Shown here in pieces: positions 16,159 through 27,102 of a stretch of DNA of 64,000 bases. Numbering within the stretch: position 1 is the first letter of the stretch; every line of letters begins with the position of its first letter. The DNA is taken from the NCBI RefSeq assembly GCF_011046975.1, contig NZ_CP049253.1, forward strand, positions 1,240,001 through 1,304,000. The letters are read 5' to 3'. The DNA comes from Microbacterium amylolyticum. GTDB taxonomy: Bacteria; Actinomycetota; Actinomycetes; Actinomycetales; Microbacteriaceae. Made by a program: the position numbers and the translations under genes. The notes below the pieces were generated by a model that was not told where the DNA came from, made no database searches, and saw nothing but the letters and a program-made list of their open reading frames with translations.

Positions 16159-16455
16159 GTGTTCTCGATGCTGCACGAGAAGAATCCGCCGACGGCGGTG
16201 TTCACCGAAACAGACAGGCTCGCAATCGACCTCATCGGAGCGTGCGCCGATGCGGGCCTTCGCGTGCCACAGGATGTCAGCATCGTCGGCTACGACAGCA
16301 CCGGAATCTGCGAGCTGATCCGGCCTCGCCTCACGAGCGCCGCACAACCGCACCGCGAGATACGGCTGGAACCGTTTCGCGAGACGCTGATCGAACGTCA
16401 CGGCCTCGACCTCGGCGAAACCGACGACGCGATCGTGTCCGATCACCTGAGGTGA
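16159..16455 (+). pseudogene. Remnant of a LacI-family regulator
   Basis: Starting at about 16171 the frame reads PPTAVFTETDRLAIDLIGAC, then GLRVPQDVSIVGYDSTG, the hallmark of the LacI effector-domain end. It has no DNA-binding domain and after about 16350 continues into unrelated sequence (RLEPFRETLIERHG) until a stop at 16455. Its left end meets the OppF relic at about 16140-16160, so two deleted genes have been joined. From 16456 to 16689 I see no gene. Confidence 0.75.
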
Positions 16456-16689
16456 GCCCACTCGACCAGGAACAGTCGACGTCCCCGGAACATTCGTCGG
16501 AACGGCGGACCAACGGTCGGCTGAAGGCATGCACTCTTCACCGCCGACGTAACAGCCTCGTAAACGGCGGCACGCACACCACACGATTTCTCGGCACAAT
16601 GGCGCCCGAATCGAGCTGTTTTCTCGGCATTTCATGGGTCACGGGGCGATTCTGGCCACATCTGGTGCATTCATCGACATAATGGGGGC

Positions 16690-17382
16690 ATGACCGCACC
16701 GCGCATTCTCGTAGTCGACGACGAGCCGAACATCCGCGACCTGCTCTCGCAGAGCCTGCGCTTCGCCGGGTTCCAGGTGAGGACCGTCATCAACGGCGCG
16801 CAGACGATCTCCGCGGTTTTGGAGGAGGAGCCCGATCTGATCGTGCTCGATGTCATGCTCCCCGACATGAACGGGTTCAGCGTGACCAAGCGTCTTCGCG
16901 ACGCGGGGTACACCGCGCCCATCATCTTCCTCACCGCCAAGGACGAGACCGACGACAAGATCAAGGGTCTCAACGTTGGCGGCGACGACTACGTCACCAA
17001 GCCCTTCAGCCTCGATGAAATCGTCGCCCGCATCCAGGCGGTTCTTCGCCGCACGATGCAGACAGACGAAGAGGAATCGGTGATCCGCGCCGGTGAACTC
17101 ACGATGGACCAGGACACGCACGATGTCTACGTCGGAGACACGGCGATCGACCTCAGCCCCACCGAGTTCAAGCTGCTGCGCTATCTCATGCTGAACCCCA
17201 ACCGCGTGCTGTCGAAGGCGCAGATCCTCGATCACGTGTGGGAGTACGACTTCAACGGCGACGCCGGCATCGTCGAGAGCTACATCTCGTACCTGCGCCG
17301 CAAGATCGACCCGCACGCCGCGGAATCGCTCATCCAGACCAAGCGCGGCTTCGGCTACATGCTCAAGGTCGACAAGCTGTAA
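16690..17382 (+). CDS. OmpR/PhoP-family response regulator
   Basis: A 230-residue protein. The receiver domain (residues 1-120) has the acidic pair DD at 10-11, phospho-acceptor Asp54 (IVLDVMLP), and Lys in TKPF. A C-terminal winged helix ends in AESLIQTKRGFGYMLKV. It resembles actinobacterial PhoP/TcrX-type regulators (YDFNGDAGIVESYISYLRRKID). The cognate kinase follows 30 bases downstream. Target genes unknown. Confidence 0.93.
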   Translation: MTAPRILVVDDEPNIRDLLSQSLRFAGFQVRTVINGAQTISAVLEEEPDLIVLDVMLPDMNGFSVTKRLRDAGYTAPIIFLTAKDETDDKIKGLNVGGDDYVTKPFSLDEIVARIQAVLRRTMQTDEEESVIRAGELTMDQDTHDVYVGDTAIDLSPTEFKLLRYLMLNPNRVLSKAQILDHVWEYDFNGDAGIVESYISYLRRKIDPHAAESLIQTKRGFGYMLKVDKL

Positions 17383-17412
17383 TAGCCGTCCCACCCACCT
17401 CGAGGAAACGTC

Positions 17413-19197
17413 CTGGCCGCCCGGATCGATCCCTTCACCCGCTGGTGGCGCAGGATCAGCCTGCGCGCCAAGATCACGGGTGTGACGGTCGGCGTACTCG
17501 CGGCGGGCCTGTTGTCCGCGGGACTCGGCACCATGCCGATCCTGCAGACGATGCTCGTCAGCTACACCGACACGTCGGTGCAACAGCTGTCGGGAACCGA
17601 CGTCTATGAGACCGTGTTCGATGTCGGGAATGCTCCCGACACCGGCGCGATCGTCATTTCGGCGAAGAATCCGGCCCCGCGTACGGAGTACATCGTCGCG
17701 CTGTATCACACCGATGGCACGCTCATCGATATCAGCGGCGGCGATCAAGACCCTGCTCTCACCCCCGTCTTTCCGACGACCCTGACGGTGCAGGATGCCT
17801 TCCTCAACCAGGATCGCGTCTTCGCGCTCGACACCCTCCGCGGATCGAGCTACCGCGCCAGCGTCTCACCCGTTGAAGTGCAGTCGGGTGCGACGAGCGG
17901 CCTCTACGCCCAGCTCGTTGCACAGCCACTCACGGAGGCCGATTCCTTCGTCCGGACATACATCGTCGTTTTCACAGGGATGACCGCCATCACGCTCGTA
18001 TTGGGCGCACTCGTGACCCGCTGGCTCGTCACACTCGCCTTCCGGCGCCTCGGACAGGTCGAAGACACGGCGATGCGCATCGCCGAGGGCAACTTCCAGC
18101 AACGGATGACCGATATCGAGCCGACGACCGAGGTCGGCCGCCTCAAGCTCGCGATCAACACGATGCTCGACACACTTGACGAGTCCTTCGCTGAGCGCGA
18201 CGCCACCGTCGATAAGATGCGCCGCTTTATCGGCGATGCCAGCCACGAGCTGCGCACCCCGCTGGTCAGTGTGCGCGGCTATGCCGAGCTTTTCCGGATG
18301 GGCGCGATCAACACCCATGAGGACACGGGAAAGGCGATGCAGCGCATCGAGAGCGAGGCAAAGCGGATGACCTCTCTCGTGGAGGACCTCCTCAACCTGG
18401 CCAGACTCGACGAACGCCGCGAGATGGAGATCACCGACGTCGACCTCCGCACAATCGCCCGCAACGCCGCGCTCGACGTCCAGGCTGCTGATCCCGGTCG
18501 CCGCATCAACGTCAACGACACAACCTTCGAGGCGCTGACCGGGCCGATCACGATCATCTCTTCGCGGGCACCGCATGCTCCCGATCCCGCTCCCCTCATC
18601 GCCGGCGAGGAGGAAGAAGAGGGACCGCCAACGGAAACCGCCGCCCTCCGGTGGACATCGGCCATTGCGAAGGCGCAGGCCTCAACGCGATCGTTCTTCC
18701 AAAAGCGCGGCGACAAGAAGCAGGACGACGATACCGCGGAGTCCTCGGGCGACGTCCATACGCTGGACTTTTCCGAGCCGGTCGCCGGGAAGCCCCTCGA
18801 GCAGCCACCGATCGTTCGCGGCAACGCTGAGAAGATCCAGCAGGTCATCGCGAACCTGCTGGGGAACGCCCGCAGATACAGCGCGGAAGATTCTCCCATT
18901 GAGTTGGAGGTCGGGATCGACCCGGAGAAGGACCTCGGCTGGATCTCTGTTGTCGACCACGGCGAGGGCATCCCAGAGGAGATCCGCCAGAAGATCTTCG
19001 AGCGCTTTTGGCGTGCTGATACCTCGCGCGCGCGAGAGACGGGCGGATCCGGGCTCGGCCTGGCCATCGTGGCGTCGATCGTCGAGCGCTTGAAGGGCTC
19101 CGTCTCGGTGTTTGAAACACCCGGTGGCGGCGCGACGTTCCAAGTGGGCTTCCCCCTCGTCCACCTGAACGAGGTGCCAAAGGAATTGGCCGAATAG
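17413..19197 (+). CDS. Sensor histidine kinase paired with the 16690 regulator
   Basis: Chosen start is CTG 17413, 4 bases after GAGGAAA. It restores the N-terminus ARIDPFTRWWRRISLRAK in front of the first membrane helix, which a later GTG at 17482 would cut. The order is TM1, an extracytoplasmic domain of about 150 residues, TM2 near 18000, HAMP, HisKA with His278 (SHELRTPL), then HATPase with the N box NLLGNARRYS and G boxes. Between about 378 and 464 there is a low-complexity insertion (GEEEEEGPP, KKQDDDTAESS) not normal for the family. About 594 residues in all. Confidence 0.88.
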   Translation: MAARIDPFTRWWRRISLRAKITGVTVGVLAAGLLSAGLGTMPILQTMLVSYTDTSVQQLSGTDVYETVFDVGNAPDTGAIVISAKNPAPRTEYIVALYHTDGTLIDISGGDQDPALTPVFPTTLTVQDAFLNQDRVFALDTLRGSSYRASVSPVEVQSGATSGLYAQLVAQPLTEADSFVRTYIVVFTGMTAITLVLGALVTRWLVTLAFRRLGQVEDTAMRIAEGNFQQRMTDIEPTTEVGRLKLAINTMLDTLDESFAERDATVDKMRRFIGDASHELRTPLVSVRGYAELFRMGAINTHEDTGKAMQRIESEAKRMTSLVEDLLNLARLDERREMEITDVDLRTIARNAALDVQAADPGRRINVNDTTFEALTGPITIISSRAPHAPDPAPLIAGEEEEEGPPTETAALRWTSAIAKAQASTRSFFQKRGDKKQDDDTAESSGDVHTLDFSEPVAGKPLEQPPIVRGNAEKIQQVIANLLGNARRYSAEDSPIELEVGIDPEKDLGWISVVDHGEGIPEEIRQKIFERFWRADTSRARETGGSGLGLAIVASIVERLKGSVSVFETPGGGATFQVGFPLVHLNEVPKELAE

Positions 19198-19309
19198 GCC
19201 ATTCACACGCGGCGTTTCCGCGATGTTGTCTGACGATCGGCTCGCGGCGCCGCACGGGGAAGATGCCGAGCCCCTAGCGTCGGTGGCACATCCCCGAAAG
19301 GAGCCGCGA

Positions 19310-19597
19310 ATGGCACAGTTCACCGTCGACAGTACGCAGATTCTCGCTACGCAGAGCGAGGTGCAGGCCGCCTCAGAGCGCCTGCGCGCCGAGGTCGCCT
19401 TCCTCATGGGCAAGGTCCACCAGCTGGAGTCCTCGTGGCAGGGAGGTGCCTCGCAGGCCTTCCAGGGCTTGGCAGCGGAATGGCAGGTGGTGCACCTCCA
19501 GGTCGAAGAGGCGCTGCAGTCGATTGCGCGACGCCTGCAGGTTGCCGGAACGGGCTACCAGCAGGTCGAAATGGACGTCGCGAACATCTTCCGCTAA
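19310..19597 (+). CDS. WXG100-family (ESAT-6-like) protein
   Basis: A 95-residue protein from ATG 19310 with AAAGGAG upstream. It is a helical hairpin with the W-x-G turn at residues 43-45 (SSWQGGASQAF), and the expected helices before and after. Members are exported by type VII secretion and act as dimers. No type VII ATPase or other machinery is in this window, so it is an orphan here. The C-terminal YxxxD/E-like signal is approximate (YQQVEMD). Confidence 0.88.
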   Translation: MAQFTVDSTQILATQSEVQAASERLRAEVAFLMGKVHQLESSWQGGASQAFQGLAAEWQVVHLQVEEALQSIARRLQVAGTGYQQVEMDVANIFR

Positions 19598-19617
19598 ATC
19601 CGGACCGACCATGGCAG

Positions 19618-19649
19618 GAGCCCCTCGCCGCGTGTGCGGCGAGGGGCTC
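19618..19649. terminator. Bidirectional terminator between esx-like gene and groL
   Basis: GAGCCCCTCGCCGC-GTGT-GCGGCGAGGGGCTC, a perfect 14-base stem between convergent genes. Confidence 0.8.
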
Positions 19650-19671
19650 TCAACAAACAGGCTTCGTCAGA

Positions 19672-21358
<1,687 letters not shown>

Positions 21359-21368
21359 GAGCATTCTG

Positions 21369-21389
21369 GCACTCGACCCCCTCGAGTGC
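21369..21389. promoter_or_regulatory. Second, shorter CIRCE-like element
   Basis: GCACTC-N9-GAGTGC, the core CIRCE arms with the same 9-base spacer, 10 bases upstream of the perfect copy. Tandem CIRCE pairs are known upstream of groE genes. Confidence 0.7.
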
Positions 21390-21409
21390 AAACCCCCTGA
21401 GCGTGTGCG

Positions 21410-22400
21410 TCACGAACGCACAGCAACCGTCAGCGTCGCATCAACCTCGAGCGCGTCGGCGCTGGGCCCCGCGGCGATTCGGTACGCCCCCGGCTGCACG
21501 CGCAACGCGCCCGCATGCACCCAGTCCTCCGGCGCCCCCTCGATTCGCAGCTCGTCGTCCCACACGGCCAAGCGGCGGGCGTCGAAACTCAGCTCGACCT
21601 CGCGCGATTCACCCGGCTCCAAGCGCACGCGTTCGTACGCCACCAGCGCAGGATGATGGTGCGTGGGTTCCGGAGCTGCCACTTGCGGTTCCGAAAGCTG
21701 CACGTCCTCGTAACGCACAGCGGAGTATGTGCAGCCGTGTCCGAAGGCGAAGGCATACGGCTCGGGGTGGTGGCGGTACGTGGCCTGCTGGCGCAGTGTG
21801 TCGTAGTCGAACAGATCGCCCGCCTGTGCGGGATCCGCCGGCCACGATTGAGCAAGACGCCCCGTCGGCTCAACGTCACCACTGAGAACATCGACAAGCC
21901 CGTTCCCCAGCTCCTGTCCGCCGTGGCTCGACCAGACGATCGTTTCCGCCGCGAACGCGTCGCCAAGAACGTACGGATAGCTCGAGACGATCGTCAGAAC
22001 AACCTGTTCCGCGTGCCGGCGCGCAATCCGCCACACCTCGGCAAAGACCTCCGGAAGCATCAGATGGGGACGATCAGCTGTTTCGCGTCCGGCGAGATGG
22101 GGGTCGTTGCCGACGGCGACGAGGACAACATCGGCAGCAACAGCCGCTTCCGCGATCGCCTGCTGACCGGAGCGGACGATCCGTGCCCCGAACCGCTCGG
22201 CCTCGTCCAGGGTGACCCCGTCGGCCAAAACGAGCCCGCCGCCGCGAGCGACCGGAAGGTGAGCAGCCCGTCGCCCCAGTCGGTCATCTCGAACAGGGTA
22301 TCGTCGGTCGCCTCATCGCTGTCCGCGGTGATGACCGTTCCATCGGACGATGCCCGGATAAAGCAACCGTTCGTCGCGCGCAGAGCAATAGTGTCGGCGC
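21410..22400 (-). pseudogene. C-terminal remnant of a GH3 glycosidase
   Basis: The minus strand encodes a fascin/beta-trefoil-like piece (ALRATNGCFIRASSDGTVIT at about 22340-22390), then after a frameshift near 22230 the GH3 C-terminal domain (DVVLVAVGNDPHLAGRE, VLTIVSSYPYVLG, then a fibronectin-III tail ending at 21410). The catalytic TIM-barrel half is missing. It was a beta-glucosidase or beta-xylosidase type enzyme. It is fused on its left-hand source side to the GH42 relic. Confidence 0.8.
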
Positions 22401-22429
22401 CCGTGTGGCAACGGGCGTTCCGACGACCT

Positions 22430-23276
22430 CGCGTAGCGCCCGCAGATCGTGACCTTGTCGCACCACACCGCGGAAGACATCGCTGTCGGCTCCCGCATGC
22501 GGGAGCATCGCCGAGTGAAAGCGCTCAGCGCCCGCTCGCTGGATTGCGTCCCGTTGCTCGAGATAGCAGACGAGCATCTGGTCGGAGCTGAACCGCCGGA
22601 AGTCCAGCGACTGTGTGGGGTTGACGAGGTAGGGCATCCGCCGAGGAGGAAGAATCTCCCCGAAATCGGCGTAACGCTGCGACCAGAAGGCCGTACCCCA
22701 CGCATCGTTGAGCGCCGCGATCGTGCCGTATTTCTCGCGCAGCCAGGTACGGAATTCGCGTGCTGCCTCATCGCCGTAGTCGATCTGCCCGTACTCGTTG
22801 CCGATGTGCCCCATTCGCACGGCGGGGTGATGGGCGTAGCGCGTCGCAAGGTCACGCGTGATCGACAGGGCATGTTCGCGGTAGACGCGCGAGGACGGCG
22901 AGAACTGATTGCGCGATCCGGGCACAAGGCGAACACCCTCGCGGTCGACGGGCAGCGTCTCGGGATAGCGCACCCCAAGCCACGGCGGGGGTGACGCGGT
23001 GGTGGTAGCGAGGTCAACGGCGATCCCGCCGTCGTGCAGAAGTTCCAGCACCTCGTCTAACCACGCGAACTCTCGGCGTCCCGGCTCGGGCTCGATCATC
23101 GCCCAGCTGAAAACGCCAACGGTGACGAGATTGACCCCCGCTTCGCGCATCAGATCGACGTCTTCTCGCCAGGTTTCGCGAGGCCATTGCTCCGGGTTGT
23201 AATCGCCGCCGACGCCAATGCCGATGTCTGCGCTGAGCGCAGAAAACGTGCCGGGAACATGAGGTGTCGGTGACAT
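22430..23276 (-). pseudogene. Remnant of a GH42 beta-galactosidase
   Basis: From ATG 23276, MSPTPHVPGTFSALSADIGI leads into GGDYNPEQWPRETWREDV and the barrel with acid/base Glu in GHIGNEYGQIDYG. After about residue 265 the chain jumps to HSAMLPHAGADSDVFRGVV, which belongs near the later trimerisation domain, so the nucleophile region is deleted. It then runs into unrelated frames after about 22430. It has about 280 of a normal 650-700 residues. A LacI-type operator is still present in front. Confidence 0.82.
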
Positions 23277-23301
23277 CAGCGTCAGACTCTCCAGACATCT
23301 A

Positions 23302-23315
23302 TCGAAGCGCTTCAA
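23302..23315. promoter_or_regulatory. LacI-family operator between divergent GH42 and GH95
   Basis: TCGAAGCGCTTCAA holds the perfect palindrome GAAGCGCTTC with the central CG typical of LacI operators. It lies between the two divergent glycosidase relics and probably bound the LacI protein encoded at 24876. Confidence 0.7.
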
Positions 23316-23338
23316 CACGGTGACGATATACTAGACAC

Positions 23339-24879
23339 GTGCCGTTGTCCATGAAGACCCACTCAGCCCTCCACGTGCTGCGATATAGCACCCCCGCGCG
23401 CGTCTGGACCGACGCGCTACCGGTCGGGAACGGCCACCGCGGTGCCATGTGCGCCGGCGAATACGCCGGCGAAAAACTCTGGCTCAACGATGCCGAGGCG
23501 TGGTCGGGAACACCGGAACATGACCCTCTTGCGAGCCTCGCTGATCGCGGTCCCGAGGCCCTCGCCCGGATGCGCGACGCCCTGGCGGCCCTCCCGCGAA
23601 CCTCCAGGGCATCTGGAACGCTCAGCTTCCCGGCCCCTGGTCCAGCGCGTATACGACGAACATCAACATGGAAATGGCGTACTGGCCAGCCGAGACGACA
23701 TCCCTTCCCGAATGCCACGAGCCGCTTCTCGATTTCGTGGCGCGCGTCGCGACAAAAACCGGCCCCGCCGCCGCGCGTGCTCTCTACGACGCTGATGGCT
23801 GGGTTCTGCACCACAATTCCGACATCTGGGGGTACGCGGCACCCGTCGGAGCAGGCCACGGTGACCCTGCGTGGGCCTGCTGGCCCATGGGTGGCGTCTG
23901 GCTCAGTCTGCACATGTGGGACCGTTTCACCTTCGACCAGGATCTGCGCGCGCTGCGTGATGAGGCGTGGCCCGTTCTTGAAGCAACGGCACGCTTCGCA
24001 CTCAGCTGGGTCCAAACCGATGGCGAGACCGCCTGGACAGCACCCTCAACCTCGCCCGAGAACCACTACCTCGACGAATCCGGGCAGCAGCTCGCCATCA
24101 CCATGACCGCGACGATGGACGCCGAACTGCTGCGAGCGCTCTCCGACGCCTGCACACGAGCAGCACAGGCCCTGGGCCGCGATGACGCATGGGTCACCGA
24201 ACTTCGCGCGCACGTCGATCTGTTACCGCCCGTTCGCATCGCCGCCGACGGCAGCATTGAGGAGTGGGCTGAGCCACTCACCCCCGCAGAACCGGACCAC
24301 CGCCATCTCTCCCATCTAGTCGGCCTGTTCCCTCTGGGGAGTATGACGCCCAGCCGCACACCGGACCTCGCGCGCGCGGCCGCGACCTCGATCGTGAACC
24401 GCGGCGCGGAGTCAACGGGCTGGGCGTTGGCGTGGCGCGCCGCGATGTGGGCACGCCTCGGTGAGGGTGCGCGCGTGCACGGACAGCTGCGCATGCTGCT
24501 GCGCCCCGCCGAAGACGCGGCAGGACAGCACCGTGGCGGGGTGTACCACAATCTGTTCAGCGCACACCCGCCATTCCAGATCGACGGGAATCTCGGATTC
24601 ACCGCAGCCATCGCAGAAGCACTCGTGCAGTCGCACGAGCAGGAGATCCGGTTGCTTCCCGCGCTTCCGCCCTCGTGGGTGACGGGAAACATCACCGGCA
24701 TCCGGTGCCGCGGTGGCATCACCGTGGACGTCGCGTGGGCGAACGCTCGAGTAACGCGGGTCACCGTGCGGAGTGCGTCCCGCACCGCCACCACCCTCTC
24801 CGGACCGGGACTCCCCGCTGTACGTTGCGATATTTCCCCGAATCGCGCCATGATCATCGAGTCAAAGGAAACCTCATGA
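23339..24879 (+). pseudogene. GH95 family (alpha-fucosidase type) gene with internal deletion
   Basis: The first part reads RYSTPARVWTDALPVGNGHRG, then GEKLWLNDAEAWSG, the standard GH95 opening. Near 23590 the frame shifts and the sequence jumps to ANLQGIWNAQLPGPWSSAYT, then MEMAYWPAETTSL and HHNSDIWGYAAP, the catalytic barrel, to the end at 24879 (PPFQIDGNLGFTAAIAE). Roughly 250-300 residues of the usual 750-800 are gone. The 3' part is an open frame of about 400 residues. It is coupled to the LacI gene by ATGA. Confidence 0.82.
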
Positions 24880-25847
24880 CGACGATCGCCGATGTTGCGC
24901 GGGCCGCACGCGTGTCCATTTCCACCGTTTCGTATGTCCTCAGTGGCAAGCGAACCATTTCACCCGACACCAAGGAACGCGTCACACAGGCTATTGCCGA
25001 TCTGAACTACAGTCCTCACGCGAGCGCCCGGTCTCTCGCGTCGCGGTCGACGCAGGTGATCGGCCTCCAGGCTCCCCTCCGCGCGGGCGTGGACGTGCAC
25101 GTTGTGATGGAGATCGTCGCGGGCATCGCACGCGCCGCGCGCGCCAATCGCTACAACATTCTTCTGCTCACCGGTGACGATTCCGAAGCACTCGAGCACG
25201 CCGCCCGGGCATCGGCGGTTGACGCTCTTGTGGTCATGGATGTCGAATCCACTGATCCGCGCATCGAGACCGTGAAGAATCTCCCGGCGCCGAGCGTTCT
25301 CATCGGCCTCCCCTCCGAGTCCGGCGACGCGCACTGTGTCGACTTCGACTTCGAGGCCGCTGGCCGGCTCGCCGCTGCGCGGCTCGCCGAGCTGGGGCAC
25401 AAGCGCGTGGCGCTGTTCGGCGCACCTCAGGAAGTCATGGAGCGGCACACTTCCTACGTTGACCGGCTCCGCCAGGGGTTTATCGGCGGGTGCGAAGAAC
25501 ACGGACTGAGCGGATCCGTTCACGCCTGCCCGACCTCAACGGACGCGCGAGCAACCGTCGACGGAATTTTCGCCGAGAACCCCTCAATGACGGGCGTTCT
25601 TTTCCACAACGAGGGCGCTCTCCCTCACGTCGCCCCGCGCATCATCGCCGGCGGACGAGACGTCATCGCCATGTGTCCGGAGCATCTCGCACGCACCGTG
25701 CCGGGACTCACCGACACCATCATCGTGCCTGCAGAGGATATCGGCGCTGCCGCAGCGCGCGCCGCACTGGACCTGCTGGCGGGAACCAAGCGCGACAGAA
25801 TCGAGCTGCTGCCGCCACGGCTCGGCTCCACCAGCGCTGAGGCGTGA
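24876..25847 (+). CDS. LacI-family transcriptional regulator
   Basis: A 323-residue protein from ATG 24876 with AAAGGAAA upstream. The N-terminal HTH and hinge are complete (TTIADVARAARVSISTVSYVL... NYSPHASARSLASR), and the sugar-binding domain is full length. It most likely controlled the GH42/GH95 divergent promoter through the 23302 operator. It remains open while its targets have decayed. Effector unknown; a fucosylated or galactosylated glycan is a reasonable guess from the neighbours. Confidence 0.9.
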   Translation: MTTIADVARAARVSISTVSYVLSGKRTISPDTKERVTQAIADLNYSPHASARSLASRSTQVIGLQAPLRAGVDVHVVMEIVAGIARAARANRYNILLLTGDDSEALEHAARASAVDALVVMDVESTDPRIETVKNLPAPSVLIGLPSESGDAHCVDFDFEAAGRLAAARLAELGHKRVALFGAPQEVMERHTSYVDRLRQGFIGGCEEHGLSGSVHACPTSTDARATVDGIFAENPSMTGVLFHNEGALPHVAPRIIAGGRDVIAMCPEHLARTVPGLTDTIIVPAEDIGAAAARAALDLLAGTKRDRIELLPPRLGSTSAEA

Positions 25848-25851
25848 ACTG

Positions 25852-25990
25852 ATGCGGATCGACACCGATAGCCGAACCCTGCAGGGCGCGACGACCTTCC
25901 TATCGTTCATCGGCCTGAACGTGTTGCTCCTTCTGACCTGTCTTCCGATCATCACAATCGGGGCGGCAACCAGCGCCCTCTTTCGCGTCA
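25852..25990 (+). pseudogene. N-terminal remnant of a YesL/DUF624 membrane protein
   Basis: ATG 25852 follows the LacI stop by 4 bases. The reading frame has a hydrophobic segment GLNVLLLLTCLPIITIGAAT followed by SALFRVS, the conserved opening of YesL proteins that accompany polysaccharide-use loci. It then breaks at about 25990, where sequence from the opposite strand begins. Confidence 0.72.
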
Positions 25991-26115
25991 GTAGATCCAC
26001 CCGTAGAGAGGGAAGTACGAGAACAGGAACACCAGCACGAGCAGCGGGACGATAACGAGGAACATCCCGAAGGACTTCCTTCCGCCGCGTTGCCGCTGTT
26101 TGCGTACTCGTGCCT
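25988..26115 (-). pseudogene. N-terminal remnant of an LplB-type sugar ABC permease
   Basis: Read on the minus strand: basic RKQRQRGGRKS, then a hydrophobic span FLVIVPLLVLVFLFSYFPLYGW and a stop at 25988. This is the first membrane helix of LplB/YteP-type permeases. No start codon is visible upstream in frame. The relic meets the YesL relic head-on with a few bases of overlap, which marks a deletion junction. Confidence 0.7.
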
Positions 26116-26163
26116 GCGGCGAACGCTCACAGCATGTCTCACAACATTCCGCACAGATCACGT

Positions 26164-26205
26164 CAAAACGCCGCCCGGCGAGGCATGCTCGCGAGCGGCG
26201 TTTTG
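26164..26205 (-). terminator. Terminator after cspA
   Basis: CAAAACGCCGC and GCGGCGTTTTG form a stem around a GC-rich loop, 22 bases past the cspA stop. Confidence 0.75.
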
Positions 26206-26227
26206 GGGAAATCGGGCGTCGGCGCCC

Positions 26228-26434
26228 CTATCCAACAGGGCGAACGGCTTCAGCCTGCGGACCCTTCTGGCCGGCGCCGACCGAGAACTCCACGGACTGG
26301 CCCTCGTCGAGGATGCGGAAGCCGTCCATCTCGATATTCGAGTAATGAACGAAGACGTCCTGGCTACCGTCGGCCAGGGTGATAAACCCGAAGCCCTTCT
26401 CAGCGTTAAACCACTTCACAGTGCCCTGGGCCAT
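26228..26434 (-). CDS. cspA: Cold-shock protein, short CspA type
   Basis: A 68-residue single cold-shock domain starting [18 protein letters not shown], with RNP motifs KGFGFI and DVFVHYS. ATG 26434 is preferred over GTG 26440 because AGGAG sits 5 bases before the ATG. RNA chaperone in the cytoplasm. Monocistronic with its own terminator. Confidence 0.95.
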   Translation of the reverse strand: MAQGTVKWFNAEKGFGFITLADGSQDVFVHYSNIEMDGFRILDEGQSVEFSVGAGQKGPQAEAVRPVG

Positions 26435-26551
26435 GCTCACTCCTGATGCTGCGGTGCGTTACCCAGACCGGGTAACGGGAGTGATGCTACCGTCGAAATT
26501 CGCCGGTCAAGAGCGAAAATCGGCACGTTTGACAGAAGCGTCGCAAGATCT

Positions 26552-27091
26552 TTACGGCGCGGAAACACGGTCGGTGCCAACGACCACCGTCAGCCCGCCA
26601 TCCGACAGGCTCGCAAACTCATCACTGTGGGTGACGGTGTCAACGGCAAGAGCGTTTGCGAGCCCCCTCGCCGCGGCCTCATCCTCGCTCCCCGAATAGT
26701 AGACAGCCGTCGTCGGGATGTCGTCCGCATCAGACGGCAGGGGAACAACTGCCCCCTCATCCCACCCCATCTGGATAATGCTGTCGCGCATCTGATCTCC
26801 GGTGTCCGGACTCCAGGTCCCGTTGAGGATCACAACCGTGTACGACGTGTCGACAACGGGCTGGGTCTGTTCCGTGCGCGGTGACAGCTCAGGGAGCGAA
26901 ATCGTCTCGTTGCGAGACAACGTCAAGAACGCGATGATGCCGATGCCTGTGAGAATTCCCACCGCGAGCAACCACCACAGCAAAACGACCAGGCCGTGGA
27001 ACCGTGCACGCTGGGCGCGATGGGCGCCAACACGCTGCGCATCGCGCGGAACATCATCGAAACTGTCTCGAGGGAACGTCATCCGGGACAT
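26552..27091 (-). CDS. LytR C-terminal-domain membrane protein
   Basis: A 179-residue protein with a cytoplasmic N-terminus, one membrane helix at about 34-57 (VVLLWWLLAVGILTGIGIIA), and an extracytoplasmic LytR_C domain (SYTVVILNGTWSPDTGDQMRD, then TTAVYYSGSEDEAAARGLAN). It has no LCP catalytic domain. The family is thought to act at the wall but its role is unclear. It lies just after the DUF3263 gene and is probably in the same operon. Confidence 0.85.
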   Translation of the reverse strand: MSRMTFPRDSFDDVPRDAQRVGAHRAQRARFHGLVVLLWWLLAVGILTGIGIIAFLTLSRNETISLPELSPRTEQTQPVVDTSYTVVILNGTWSPDTGDQMRDSIIQMGWDEGAVVPLPSDADDIPTTAVYYSGSEDEAAARGLANALAVDTVTHSDEFASLSDGGLTVVVGTDRVSAP

Positions 27092-27102
27092 TGTCTACCG
27101 GG

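Noticed and set aside
15840..16690. Insertion sequence as the cause of the gene wreckage
   Set aside because: No transposase, terminal inverted repeats or target duplications are visible.
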